From NCBI RefSeq assembly GCF_018137965.1, contig NZ_CP073100.1, positions 3,359,754 through 3,423,753 of the forward strand: 64,000 bases of DNA. Reading direction: 5' to 3'. Position numbers and translations under genes: made by a program. Positions 10,265 through 19,768 of the stretch are shown here, piece by piece. Numbering within the stretch: position 1 is the first letter of the stretch; each line of letters starts with the position of its first letter. The notes beneath the pieces are model-generated. The model was given only the letters and a program-made list of their open reading frames with translations, had not been told where the DNA came from and did no database searches. The stretch comes from Luteolibacter ambystomatis (GTDB taxonomy: Bacteria > Verrucomicrobiota > Verrucomicrobiia > Verrucomicrobiales > Akkermansiaceae).

Positions 10265-10283
10265 TCGGCAGTTTTACCGACTA
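10262..10283. promoter_or_regulatory. Palindromic operator copy 3, before the response regulator
   Basis: This copy is a perfect 7-bp inverted repeat: TAGTCGG at 10262-10268, spacer CAGTTTTA, CCGACTA at 10277-10283. It lies 46 bp before the regulator ATG, and its first three bases are the stop codon of the kinase gene. Its place suggests separate, autoregulated transcription of the response regulator. Confidence 0.68.
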
Positions 10284-10329
10284 GCTTGGGCAACCCGGTC
10301 AAATTTATCCTGCACCCGATTCAGATCTG

Positions 10330-10974
10330 ATGAAAACGGTCACTACTCCGATCACTGTCGCCTTGGTCGAGGACGATCCGCGCATCCGGCGCAGCCTCAC
10401 CACGATTCTGGCACAAGAGGAGGACATCCGCTGCGTCGGAGCATTTCCCAGCGCGGAGGACGCGTTGGTCGAACTGCCATCGCTGAAACCCAAGGTGCTG
10501 CTGATGGATGTGAATCTTCCCGGCATGACCGGAGTGGATTGCGTGCGGCAGCTTTCCGGACGCGTGCCCGGCACCCAGATCCTGATGCTGACGGTGCACG
10601 AGGATACGGACGTGATTTTCAATTCACTGGCTGCGGGAGCGAGCGGCTACCTGCTCAAGCCACCGCGTGCGGCCGAGTTGATCGCAGCGGTGCGGGACGT
10701 CTCCACCGGTGGCGCGCCGATGACCAGTCTCATCGCCCGCAAGGTGGTGCAGTCGTTCAACCACGGCCCCGCGCCGACCAATGAGGCGGACGGCCTTTCA
10801 CCGCGTGAGACGGAGGTGCTGGATCGCCTGGCGAAAGGTTTCGCCTACAAGGAAATCGCGGCGGATCTCGGCATCAGCTATTCGACGGTGCAAACGCACA
10901 TCGAGCGGATCTATGAGAAGCTGCACGTTCATTCGAGATCGCACGCGGTGATGAAGTATCTGGGGATCAAGTAG
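10330..10974 (+). CDS. LuxR/NarL-family response regulator
   Basis: This 214-residue protein pairs a receiver domain with a GerE-type helix-turn-helix. The receiver shows the acidic pair in VEDDP near the N-terminus, the phosphorylatable Asp at about residue 60 (LLMDVNLPGMTG), the Thr in MLTVHED and the Lys in YLLKPPRAAEL. The DNA-binding domain (about 150-212) has SPRETEVLDRLAKGFAYKEI followed by the recognition helix STVQTHIERIYEKL. It follows its sensor kinase by 65 bp and is the obvious phosphotransfer partner. The palindrome in front of it, repeated at the kinase and PATR genes, is its likely binding site. Confidence 0.93.
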   Translation: MKTVTTPITVALVEDDPRIRRSLTTILAQEEDIRCVGAFPSAEDALVELPSLKPKVLLMDVNLPGMTGVDCVRQLSGRVPGTQILMLTVHEDTDVIFNSLAAGASGYLLKPPRAAELIAAVRDVSTGGAPMTSLIARKVVQSFNHGPAPTNEADGLSPRETEVLDRLAKGFAYKEIAADLGISYSTVQTHIERIYEKLHVHSRSHAVMKYLGIK

Positions 10975-10998
10975 GACAAACATTCCTGCTTGTGCCAC

Positions 10999-12003
10999 TT
11001 AACGGAACATCTCGAACGTGCGATCGAGAAACCAGCAGGACGAAAGAATGCCCAGCGCATAGATCGTGCCCAGCTTCGCGCTGCGAGGGATTTGCACATG
11101 CATGAGCCGGATCGCCCCCGCGAGGCTGAACCATGCCGCCACGAAAATGAGCTGCCCGATCTCCACGCCGCAGTTGAAGAACAATAATGCGGACGGAATC
11201 TCCGCCGTGGGCAAGCCGAGCGAGTTCAGCGCCCCCGCAAACCCAAGGCCATGCACCAACCCGAAGCCGAAGGAAACCAGCCACGGTTTTTTCGCCGCGA
11301 TCGTTTCACGGCCGCGCCATGCATACACGTTCTCCACCGCGAGAAAAACGATGCTCAACGCCACGATCGTATCCACCAGCCCCGTGGGCAAACGCATCTG
11401 CCCGAGCACGGACATCGCCAGCGTGACACTGTGTGCGAGCGTGAAGGCGGTGATGGTCAGCACCAGACGCCGCGTGCCTTTGACCAACAACAACAGCCCG
11501 AGCACGAACAGCAGGTGATCGAAGCCACGCAGGATGTGGCCGATGCCGAGGAAGACGTAACGCTTCGCCGTCTGCGCGAAGTTCCCCGAGCCCGCTTTGA
11601 GCATGCCGAGATCGATGAGGATGCCATCACCGCCGGCCATGAAGAACTGCCGCGCCTGCGTGCCGTTCTTCCAGTACACGGTGAAGAGCACGCCATTGCG
11701 CTTCCATGGCAGCAGGATCTTGTCCTCCGGGGAAAGCGGACGATCGCCCGAGGTGAAATTCAGGCCGATCGTCCCGGAACCCGCACCTTCGGATTCCTCA
11801 TTCCACTGGCTGCCGGGAGGCAGGATGGGGCGGCCCTGGGCTTCCGCACTGCCGGGTGACGCCATGTAGGAAAGCCGGTATTGGTTTCCTTCGAATTCCT
11901 GCAGGTTCACGTTGTCCACGCCGAGCTGATGAGCCTGCAGAGGCAGCATCAGGCAAAGCAGGATCAAGCCGATCCAGATCAGGCATGCGCGTCCCGCGTT
12001 CAT
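10999..12003 (-). CDS. HupE/UreJ-type membrane protein with exported N-terminal domain
   Basis: The protein is 334 residues with ATG at 12003 overlapping the stop of the upstream foldase gene (ATGA, 12000-12003), so translation is probably coupled. A signal peptide (CLIWIGLILLCLMLPLQAHQ) is followed by an extracytoplasmic domain of about 120 residues and then about seven membrane segments. The first membrane region carries HILRGFDHLLFVLG, the H-x-G-x-DH signature of HupE_UreJ_2 proteins. A second His-rich helix (FGFGLVHGLGFAGAL) may also bind metal. HupE/UreJ members are linked to nickel or cobalt uptake, but the type with a large exported domain has no settled substrate. An in-frame extension beyond 12003 is only the antisense-free overlap with the neighbour. 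Confidence 0.82.
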   Translation of the reverse strand: MNAGRACLIWIGLILLCLMLPLQAHQLGVDNVNLQEFEGNQYRLSYMASPGSAEAQGRPILPPGSQWNEESEGAGSGTIGLNFTSGDRPLSPEDKILLPWKRNGVLFTVYWKNGTQARQFFMAGGDGILIDLGMLKAGSGNFAQTAKRYVFLGIGHILRGFDHLLFVLGLLLLVKGTRRLVLTITAFTLAHSVTLAMSVLGQMRLPTGLVDTIVALSIVFLAVENVYAWRGRETIAAKKPWLVSFGFGLVHGLGFAGALNSLGLPTAEIPSALLFFNCGVEIGQLIFVAAWFSLAGAIRLMHVQIPRSAKLGTIYALGILSSCWFLDRTFEMFR

Positions 12004-12836
12004 GGCTTCGCCGGGTTGGCCGGTGGCAGCACCACGCGGTAGGACTTTTTCATTTCCTCCACCTTCTGCGAAATGATCTCGGCTTCCTTGAGGCCGGTCC
12101 ACTTGCCGGTGAGGGTCGGGCGGAGTTCGGCCATCGGCATGTCCTGCTCCGGCTCGGAAGAAAGCACCTTCACGAAATGGACGCCACGGTTGGATGGAAA
12201 GAGCCCGGACCAGACTCCCTTCTCGCATTTGATCAAGGTATCGGTGAATGCGGCACCGAAGAGATGGTCAAGCTGGGTGCGGAACGTCGGAGGCAAGGGA
12301 TTCGCCAGACGCACGGCGGGATCTCCGAGTCCCTGTGGCGGAGTGCCGGAACGCAGCTTTTCGAGCAGACCTTCCGGAATCGATTTCTCATCCGCGAACG
12401 AAACATGCTCGAAGCTCACCTTGGCCGGATAGCGGTAAATCTGTGGTGTCTGATTCCGTAGCGCCACCAGATCCGCCTCGGTCGGCGGCGGCACGATCGG
12501 ACGCAGCGAGGTGCGCATCGTCTGGATCAGCAACCCGCGCACGCGGTTGTCCTGGATCAACCCGGTCCGCAACGCCTCGCGATAGAGGATCTCGTTCTCC
12601 ACATACTCATCGGTGATCTTCTTCACCTCTTCGGGCGTGGCGGGACGCCCGAGCGAACCTTCGTAGTCCTTCACGATGCCGCTGATGAGCTGGGGCGACA
12701 CCTTCACCTCCGGCCGGGCGAAGAAATGCCACGCCACCAACAGCAGGGCCGCGGCCAGAAGGAAATGCAGCAGCGGCTCCTTCAAAAAGGATGGCACCCC
12801 CCGGCGGACCGGGGTTGGGGGTGAATCGACGGACAT
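12000..12836 (-). CDS. Membrane-anchored PpiC-type peptidyl-prolyl isomerase
   Basis: This 278-residue protein has a short cytoplasmic tail, a single membrane anchor (LLHFLLAAALLLVAWHFFA, about residues 22-40) and a periplasmic SurA/PpiC-like region. The helical N-terminal chaperone part includes TDEYVENEILYREAL, a phrase typical of parvulin-type foldases. The parvulin domain is weak: VSFEHVSF and GVHFVKVLSSEP match its edge strands. It is coupled to the HupE-like gene by ATGA, and I recall this pair recurring in other bacteria, so it may fold or assemble that membrane protein. The isomerase family is likely; catalytic activity is uncertain. Confidence 0.8.
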   Translation of the reverse strand: MSVDSPPTPVRRGVPSFLKEPLLHFLLAAALLLVAWHFFARPEVKVSPQLISGIVKDYEGSLGRPATPEEVKKITDEYVENEILYREALRTGLIQDNRVRGLLIQTMRTSLRPIVPPPTEADLVALRNQTPQIYRYPAKVSFEHVSFADEKSIPEGLLEKLRSGTPPQGLGDPAVRLANPLPPTFRTQLDHLFGAAFTDTLIKCEKGVWSGLFPSNRGVHFVKVLSSEPEQDMPMAELRPTLTGKWTGLKEAEIISQKVEEMKKSYRVVLPPANPAKP

Positions 12837-12912
12837 CGGAAAGAGGAGGTTCGGGCAAGCAAGGCAAAACCAGCGCGGGAAAGCAACGGTCCTGTCACAC
12901 GCCCGCGCGACA

Positions 12913-12939
12913 GGCTATCGGAAGATTTTCCCGATAGCC
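12913..12939 (-). terminator. Inverted repeat after the 2255-residue protein gene
   Basis: GGCTATCGG at 12913-12921 pairs with CCGATAGCC at 12931-12939 across a 9-base loop, just beyond the stop at 12956. No T-run follows on the minus strand, so an intrinsic terminator is only a possibility; an mRNA-stabilising hairpin would look the same. The remainder of the 119-bp gap shows nothing else. Confidence 0.3.
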
Positions 12940-12955
12940 CGCCCGATGATCTTGA

Positions 12956-15900
12956 TCAGTGGGGGATCTCGTTCGGCGCGGCGGCACGGATGGTGCGGAA
13001 GCCGATCTGGCCGTAGATCGTTTCGCCGACCGGCGGGAAGGGATAACGGTGGGCGTTGGTCATGTCCGCCTCGTTGTTCCACCAGCTTCCGCCGCGGGTC
13101 AGGCGGGTCTCACCGGCATCCGGGCCCTTCGGATCGAAGAGCTTGGGTTTCTCGTAGTCCGAGTAACGGTCCCAGCACCATTCCCAGACGTTGCCGGACA
13201 TGTCGTAGAGACCGAAGCCGTTTGCCATGTCCGGACCGGGCACCGCCTGATGCCCATCGAAGTAACCGACCGGCGTACTGAGCGGATAGGGAGCCTCGGT
13301 GTTGTCGATCGCCTGCTGGTACTGCCAGCCGTTGGTGCGGCCCACCAGCGACTCATCGCCCCAGCTGTAGGTCTTCCCTTCCAGTCCGCCGCGGGAAGCG
13401 CGCTCCCACTCGGCCTCGGTTGGCAGGCGGTAGCCATTGCCCGCCCAGTTCACGTTGGCGGAGGTGAGATCGATCGAACCCGTGCGATAGATGACGGTGG
13501 TCATCGTATCGGTGTAGTAGGCGGGCACGCGGCCTTCCATTTCGGAGCGGGCGTTGCACCACTTCACCGCATCATACCAGGACACTGCCGGAGCCGGGTG
13601 ATTGAGCGGAGGGCTGAAGGTCAGGCTGATCGGGATGTCATATCCATGAGCCTGCGCCCAGGTGGCCACCGTCTTCCAGTCACCAAGGGTGACCTCGAAC
13701 TTGTCCATGTGGAACGCGGACACCTGCACCAGGTGTTCGGGCATCGCGGATTGCTCGCCGCCATTGTCATCTCCCATGGTGAAAGTTCCGGCCGGGATGA
13801 GCTTCATTTCGCGCACCAGACTGCCTGGTTTCGGTGCAACAGACGTGGCGGACGGGTCCGCATCCAAGGTGGTGCCGGGAATGAGATCCGCTTTCACGCG
13901 GTAGAAATTCTTGCCGCCTCCTGTCAACGTGACATCGGCGGTGGTCATCGGCTCGACAGCGGCAATGCCATCGCGAACCAGGGTGAACGGAGTCTGAAGA
14001 TCCGGCGAGGACCAGATGCCGTAGGTGCGGCCGGCAGCGCCGGGCCAGCTCAGGGTGAGCTTGTTCGAGATACCCTTCTGGAGACTCTTCACGCCGAAGG
14101 TCTTCGCCGCATCCTGGTCGTCCATGCCCGCGATGAATTCCTCCGCGGCGGTCTTGCCGTCGCCATCGGCATCGGCCAGCTCGGCGGCGGCGAAATTACC
14201 GCCCACCACCTTGCCATGGCGCTCGAGCCACCACTTCGGCGTGCCGCCGGGAGCGGCTGTCGCCTTGAAGTCCGCCGCGATGATGCGCGGCTGGTCAAGC
14301 GTCAGGGTGATGTCCTGCGAACCTGGAGAACCGGTCACATCCCCACGCCAGGCGGAGAAGCCAAAATCAGAGGCAGGCTGCGCATGCAGGGTCACTGTCG
14401 TGCCGAGCGTGTGCCAGCCGCCCGCGTTGGTGGGCAGGATGGAACCTTCCGAGCCACCGGCGATTTCCAGCACCACCTGCGGGCTCCAGCTCCAGGTGAG
14501 CGTGGTATCCGCATTCATCGTGAAGCTACCCGCCGTGGTATCACCCGAGGTGCCATTGCTGAGAGTCCATCCGGTGGGGATGAAGCGGGTGCGGCCGTTC
14601 TCCACCGGCTGGGCGGAGAAGTTCACCTGCGAGCCATGCGGGAAGGAATACGAGCCCGGAACCGGGAGCGTGTTCGCTTGATCGGAAACGACGGTGAGTG
14701 TGTGATAGCCGGTGGCGAAATTCGCGGTGAGCGGCCCCACCGGGCGGGTCATGCTGGCGATGGTGAAGACATTGCCGGTGCTGGTGCCAGCGGCGGTGTC
14801 TCCACTCCAGACCGTGAACGCCGCACCAGGACCGGCAGTGGCGGTTACCTGCGCGCTGGCATTCTCATCCACCCACGTGCCATTGCCGGTCACGGTGCCG
14901 GGACCATTGACGCTGGTCAGCAGGAGATACTGCGTCTTCCACTGCCAGGTGAAGGTGAAGTCACCTGTGACGGTGATCGCGGCGGTGCTGCCGCCGCCGG
15001 ACTGGGTCACACCACCCGTGGCGGTCCAGCCGGTGCAGACATGGCGGACATTCCCATCCGTGTAATCCTGAGCGGAGAAGTTGGCGACGGTGCCTTGCTC
15101 GAAGGGATAGCTCGCGGGAGTCGGGGTGACACTTGGATAGTTGGACACCACCACCACGTTGTAAGTCGGCACCAGTGGCGTGAATTCGGCGGTCACCGGA
15201 CCACGGCCACGGGTCATCGGCACGGTGATCGAAGTGCCATCGATGGTGCAACCCGCGATGTCCCCGCTCCAGCGGAGGAACGATGCGCCGCCATCCGGCT
15301 GGGCGAGAATCGTCACGGACGCTCCCGCGGCCTGATAGCCGCTGTTCACGCTGACGATGCCGCGGCCGGTCGCCTGGGTATCGAGATAGTATTCGGTCGC
15401 CCAGTTCCAGGTGAGCGTGGCATCCCCCGCCATGGTAAAGGAAGCGGTTTTGCCCGTGCCTGTTCCGGTCTGGCCACCGGTGAGCGTCCAGCCGGTACAC
15501 TTGTAGCGGGTGGTGCCGACCACGTTGTCAGCCGCATTGGCCACCACCGGCGTGCCTTCCTCGATGCTCACGGTGCCAACCGCCGGAGAAACGGTGGGTT
15601 GGGCGGAGACGATGGTCAGGTTCTTGTTGAATCGCGTGTCGAAGTCCGTGGTCAGCGTGAACTCACCGCCGTTCTTGTCGGTGAGGTCGAGCATGCCGGT
15701 GTTGTCCGACGTAAGCTGGGCGGACGGGCTGCTGGTGTTCGACATGTAGCGCCCGAGGTGCGGCGAGTAGGTCGTGTTGTAGATCTGGTTCTGCGCAGGG
15801 CGGAACTCCATGATACGCAGGAAACCGTTGCCGCCGTTCGGCAGTGTCTGGTAGTCGGCGATGACCTGGTGGACGATCTTGCCCGCGGCATTGGTGTCAT

Positions 15901-18900
15901 CGACGTTATACTGCGCGAAGTTGTGGCCGCAGATCACCATGTAGACTTGGTTGAACGGTCTCACGAGCGTGTTCCAGATGTCCGTGACGGGATTGCGATC
16001 CGGACCTACGCTGATGTAGCCGGTAGGCCAGTTCACACGACCGCGCTGACCGGTGCCGCTGCCGGAGGAACTGGAGGCACCCGTTTCCGCAAGGTAGTCG
16101 TGGGTGGTGAGGAAAGTGACCGTGCGCGGATGCTGGCTCAACACGGTGGCGGCCCAGGCCATGTCGGAGTCCGGGCAATCGCAGTCAATATGGAGGAACA
16201 TGTAGTCCCGGCCATTCACGGTGATCACCTGGAAGGAACTGTAGCCGCGCGGCGAAGCACCCTGGTACCAGTTGTAAACCTGGCTGGTCCCCGGATCCAC
16301 CCAGCGCGGATGAGTCGGCCCGAAGCGATCCAGGTAGTGCGTCGAACCGTTGGCCAGGTCATGGTTGCCGGTGCACACGCCATACGGGAGCTTGGTGTCG
16401 AGCTTGCCCATGGCCGCCGTGGCGATGTTCCACTGCCCGGTGTTGGTGGCGCTGTCCACGATGTCCCCGAGATGGGTGAGGAACTTGATGTTGAGCGTCT
16501 CCTTGTTATCGAGCACCCACTGGGTCTGCTTGTCGTAGATGCCGAGCGCGCTGTTCGAGCTGATGCAGTAGTTCTGCGTGTCCGGCAGACCGACAACGGT
16601 GAAATTTTCCACCGCGGAGAAGTTCGCGGTGATGGTGGCATAGGGACGCCCCACCGGCACCACGATGCTCTTGCCACCCATGGTGCAGCCGGTGGTGTCA
16701 CCGCTCCATCCGGCGAAGAAATAGCCGGTGGCGGGAGTCGCGGTGATCTGGATCGGGCGGTTTGCCTCATACCATCCGCTGGAGGCGGAGATCGTACCGC
16801 TGCCACTGGTCGCCAGCTCCACGCGGTATTCGGTCTGCCACAGCCAGGTGAGAGTCGAATCGCGGGTCAAGGTCATCGACATCGAGGACGCGGTGCCGCT
16901 GTGCGGTCCATCCCCCACCATCGACCAACCGATGCAGTGATAGCGGGACGTGGCGGTGGCCTCGTCTGTCACGCTGTTCGTCAACGCGGTGCCGCGCGCG
17001 TGGGGATAGGTCCCGGCAACGGGGTTCGGCGTACCGTGGGCGGAAACGATGGTCAGCACCGGATCCGCGAAGGGATTGGTGACAGTGACGTTGAAGGTGA
17101 TCGTATCGGTAGACCAGCCATCCGAAACCTGGACGACGAATGAATCCAGACCGGAGAACCCATTGGCAGGCGTGTAGGTCACGCTGGCTGAGGTATTCGC
17201 GCCGGTGATATTCGCCGTGCCGCTGGTGGCCGGGGAGGAGACGCTCCACGAAAGCGGCTCGTTATCCGCGTCGGTGGCGTGAACGGTGGCGTTCACCGCG
17301 CCGCCATTCTTGGTGGCATTGAGTGTGTAGGTTTCACCTTCCGTGACAACCGGTGTGCTGTTCGGAGCGACCGGAGTGACGCCATCCGCAGCGGCCACGG
17401 AGGCATCGCCAAGCACCAGCGCCTCACCCGCCGTCAAGGCACGGCCCCAGACCGCGAGCGTGGTCACATCCATCACGTCATCGCCGCCATTGTCATCGGC
17501 GAAGGCGAGGAAGCCGGAGGGATCAAGCGCACAACTGTCGTCCACGACGCCCGCGTTGCCATCATACCAGAGCGTACCATTCACATAGATGCGGCGGTCG
17601 GTGCCGTTCTTCACGACCATGACCACGCGATACCAAGTGCTGGCGGAAGTCGTCTGCGAAGAGAAGCCGCCCAAGGCAGCATGACCAACCTTGCCGGTGC
17701 CATCCACCGCCAGCTCGGCGTCATCGTTGTTGGCGAGAGTGGTTTGATAAAGCGACTTGGTCGTTCCGACATTCGGATACTTCACATCCCACAGGACCGA
17801 GTATTCATTGACCTTGCTGCCACCGCCATTGGCCGCGATACCGTGCGGCACGAGATAGTTGCTGCCCGCGGCGATCTCGATGGCACCGTCGCCCGCCGTG
17901 CGTCCGGCGACCGAAGAAAAGCCCGCGCCATTGCGGACGAGGCGGTTGCTGCCAACCGTCGGAGCTTCCGGGCGGGTTGGCTCGTCGAATTGCCAGAGAG
18001 CATACGGAGCGGGTTTGGGCGGAAGGGCCACGTCCATCGGAGTGCCTGCATTGCCGAGCAGGGCGATCTGGTTGTCCGAAAGCACGCCGTTGAAGGAAGC
18101 CATGGAGGACACATCCATCGCGCCGTCCTCGCCGTCTTCATCGGCGAAGGCGAGGATCTGGCCGAGCAGGCCGTAGCGTGTCTCATCGAGCGTGCCCGCT
18201 GAACCGCTGAGCACCTTCACGCCGTCCACCCAGATATTTCGACCGGTGCCGTTGCTCACGGTGAGAACCACCCGGTGCCACGCATTGGTGGAAATGGAGG
18301 ATGCAGAATAAGCGCCAAAGCCCGCATTGCCGCCGATGTTGTTGGTCGTGTTGATGAACAGATCGCCATCGTCGCTGTTGGCGACCGTAGTCTGAAGAAG
18401 GTTCTTATAGATCGCGGCGCTGGCGGTCGGAATCTTGATGTCCCACACAAGCGAATACTGGTTCGCGCGCTTGGCAGAGGCGCTGCCGTTCGGAGGCACG
18501 CCATGGGTCATCTTGTAGTAGCTGCCGACGGCCACTTCCATCGCGCCATCCGAACCATCGATGCCCGGCACCACGGCGAAACCGGTGCCGGTGGGCTCCA
18601 GATCAAAACCGATGGTGGCCTGATTGCGGTTGGCGGAGTTGTTGAACTCCCACAGGCCGGTGATCCGCGGCACCGTGGAGGATTCGGTCACCACCACATA
18701 GACAGTGATGGAACTACTATCCGTGCCGTCGCTGGCGCGCACCACGAACGAATCCGGACCGGTGTAACCGGCAGCCGGAGTGTAGGAAAGCGGACAGGTG
18801 GTGTTGCTGCCGGTGACCTGAGCGGTGCCATGGGCCGGAGGAGTGGTGACGCTCCAGATGATGGCATCACCATTGGCATCGCTGCCGTTCAAAGTCGTGG

Positions 18901-19723
18901 TGGAGGCCATGCCATCCTTGACGGCATTGAGCGAGGTCGAGACACCCTGCGCGATCACAGGAGCGCTGTTCGGCGGCGGAGTGGTGGAGACAGCCACGCC
19001 GGGATTGCCAAGTGTGGCCACCTCCGAAGCGGTCATCGCGCCGTCCCAGATCGCGACCGCTCCCACGTTCATCGCCTTGTTCTCGCTGTCATTGTCCGCG
19101 AACAACAACACCTGCGAATCGAGCGCGTAGTGACTGTCCACCGCCTGGCTGGTGTGGGTGGAGAAAAGAGCGCCATTCACATAAACCTTGAAGAAGCCCC
19201 CCAGATCCACCGTGATCACCACCCGCTTCCACTTCGTGTCGTCAATCGCCGGGGAATAGACGAGCTCCGCGGTGCCCATCTTCTTGTCCGTGTTCCGGAT
19301 GAAGTATTCGCCGTCCGAGGTGTTCCCGGTGTCCGTCTGATAAAAGCAACGCCACTGGTTCCGGCTCGCGCTGGGCGAGAACACATCGAACATCAGCGTA
19401 TATTCGTTCACCTTGGTGCCGCCGCCGTTCGGAGCGATGCCATGGGCGAGCTTCAGGCGGTTCGCAGGGCCGACCACCGTGGTGATGGCACCGGACAAAC
19501 TCGTGGTCCCATCGCTGAGCGTGGTGTTGTAGGTAGGGGCCGTACCTTCGATTACCAGATTGGGAGCGGCCGCTCCACCGACAGTGACGCCGGGAAAGGC
19601 GCCTCCGGAGGCGGGACTGGAGAATTCCCAATATCCCTTCAACTGGGCGGCATGGGAAAAGCCTGCGGCGGCCAAAAGCGTGGCAGCAGACCATAGCGGA
19701 CGGAACAGAGCGGAGCGGAGCAT
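12956..19723 (-). CDS. Giant secreted LamG / phosphoesterase / FGE-fold multidomain protein (2255 aa)
   Basis: After a signal peptide (residues 1-25, ending FSHAAQ) come three LamG-like jelly-roll modules (about 25-240, 350-565, 573-780). Each holds a form of VNGALFSTH or ILAFADEDGED, and cadherin-like Ig modules ending SFVVRASDG or SFVVQVSDG alternate with them. A calcineurin-like phosphoesterase spans about 1040-1370 with VVGLPDTQNY, HLGDIVDSATN, TGNHDLANG and TTHDYL; its last motif is GHNF instead of GHxH. Divergent InlB-B-like repeats (FxxWSGDxxG) occur from about 880 to 1830, then a Ca-type DADGDGKTAAEEF block. The C-terminus (about 1970-2255) is an FGE-sulfatase-fold domain (IPAGTFTMG, YRLPTEAEWERA, MSGNVWEW, TRGGSWW, GFRTIR). 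The usual catalytic cysteines are absent. Substrate unknown. Confidence 0.88.
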   Translation of the reverse strand: MLRSALFRPLWSAATLLAAAGFSHAAQLKGYWEFSSPASGGAFPGVTVGGAAAPNLVIEGTAPTYNTTLSDGTTSLSGAITTVVGPANRLKLAHGIAPNGGGTKVNEYTLMFDVFSPSASRNQWRCFYQTDTGNTSDGEYFIRNTDKKMGTAELVYSPAIDDTKWKRVVITVDLGGFFKVYVNGALFSTHTSQAVDSHYALDSQVLLFADNDSENKAMNVGAVAIWDGAMTASEVATLGNPGVAVSTTPPPNSAPVIAQGVSTSLNAVKDGMASTTTLNGSDANGDAIIWSVTTPPAHGTAQVTGSNTTCPLSYTPAAGYTGPDSFVVRASDGTDSSSITVYVVVTESSTVPRITGLWEFNNSANRNQATIGFDLEPTGTGFAVVPGIDGSDGAMEVAVGSYYKMTHGVPPNGSASAKRANQYSLVWDIKIPTASAAIYKNLLQTTVANSDDGDLFINTTNNIGGNAGFGAYSASSISTNAWHRVVLTVSNGTGRNIWVDGVKVLSGSAGTLDETRYGLLGQILAFADEDGEDGAMDVSSMASFNGVLSDNQIALLGNAGTPMDVALPPKPAPYALWQFDEPTRPEAPTVGSNRLVRNGAGFSSVAGRTAGDGAIEIAAGSNYLVPHGIAANGGGSKVNEYSVLWDVKYPNVGTTKSLYQTTLANNDDAELAVDGTGKVGHAALGGFSSQTTSASTWYRVVMVVKNGTDRRIYVNGTLWYDGNAGVVDDSCALDPSGFLAFADDNGGDDVMDVTTLAVWGRALTAGEALVLGDASVAAADGVTPVAPNSTPVVTEGETYTLNATKNGGAVNATVHATDADNEPLSWSVSSPATSGTANITGANTSASVTYTPANGFSGLDSFVVQVSDGWSTDTITFNVTVTNPFADPVLTIVSAHGTPNPVAGTYPHARGTALTNSVTDEATATSRYHCIGWSMVGDGPHSGTASSMSMTLTRDSTLTWLWQTEYRVELATSGSGTISASSGWYEANRPIQITATPATGYFFAGWSGDTTGCTMGGKSIVVPVGRPYATITANFSAVENFTVVGLPDTQNYCISSNSALGIYDKQTQWVLDNKETLNIKFLTHLGDIVDSATNTGQWNIATAAMGKLDTKLPYGVCTGNHDLANGSTHYLDRFGPTHPRWVDPGTSQVYNWYQGASPRGYSSFQVITVNGRDYMFLHIDCDCPDSDMAWAATVLSQHPRTVTFLTTHDYLAETGASSSSGSGTGQRGRVNWPTGYISVGPDRNPVTDIWNTLVRPFNQVYMVICGHNFAQYNVDDTNAAGKIVHQVIADYQTLPNGGNGFLRIMEFRPAQNQIYNTTYSPHLGRYMSNTSSPSAQLTSDNTGMLDLTDKNGGEFTLTTDFDTRFNKNLTIVSAQPTVSPAVGTVSIEEGTPVVANAADNVVGTTRYKCTGWTLTGGQTGTGTGKTASFTMAGDATLTWNWATEYYLDTQATGRGIVSVNSGYQAAGASVTILAQPDGGASFLRWSGDIAGCTIDGTSITVPMTRGRGPVTAEFTPLVPTYNVVVVSNYPSVTPTPASYPFEQGTVANFSAQDYTDGNVRHVCTGWTATGGVTQSGGGSTAAITVTGDFTFTWQWKTQYLLLTSVNGPGTVTGNGTWVDENASAQVTATAGPGAAFTVWSGDTAAGTSTGNVFTIASMTRPVGPLTANFATGYHTLTVVSDQANTLPVPGSYSFPHGSQVNFSAQPVENGRTRFIPTGWTLSNGTSGDTTAGSFTMNADTTLTWSWSPQVVLEIAGGSEGSILPTNAGGWHTLGTTVTLHAQPASDFGFSAWRGDVTGSPGSQDITLTLDQPRIIAADFKATAAPGGTPKWWLERHGKVVGGNFAAAELADADGDGKTAAEEFIAGMDDQDAAKTFGVKSLQKGISNKLTLSWPGAAGRTYGIWSSPDLQTPFTLVRDGIAAVEPMTTADVTLTGGGKNFYRVKADLIPGTTLDADPSATSVAPKPGSLVREMKLIPAGTFTMGDDNGGEQSAMPEHLVQVSAFHMDKFEVTLGDWKTVATWAQAHGYDIPISLTFSPPLNHPAPAVSWYDAVKWCNARSEMEGRVPAYYTDTMTTVIYRTGSIDLTSANVNWAGNGYRLPTEAEWERASRGGLEGKTYSWGDESLVGRTNGWQYQQAIDNTEAPYPLSTPVGYFDGHQAVPGPDMANGFGLYDMSGNVWEWCWDRYSDYEKPKLFDPKGPDAGETRLTRGGSWWNNEADMTNAHRYPFPPVGETIYGQIGFRTIRAAAPNEIPH

Positions 19724-19768
19724 GACGATGACGCGGAAGCGGGAAGACTACCCTCGCATCCTCTCTTT

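Noticed and set aside
15851..15872. Another TAGTCGG inside the 2255-residue protein gene, and one near 33711
   Set aside because: Both lie within coding sequence and lack CCGAC at the 8-base spacing.
12959..17143. A 1394-codon open frame antisense to the 2255-residue protein gene
   Set aside because: It mirrors a GC-rich gene with strong codon bias; the translation is His/Arg/Gly-rich without domains, signal or start context.
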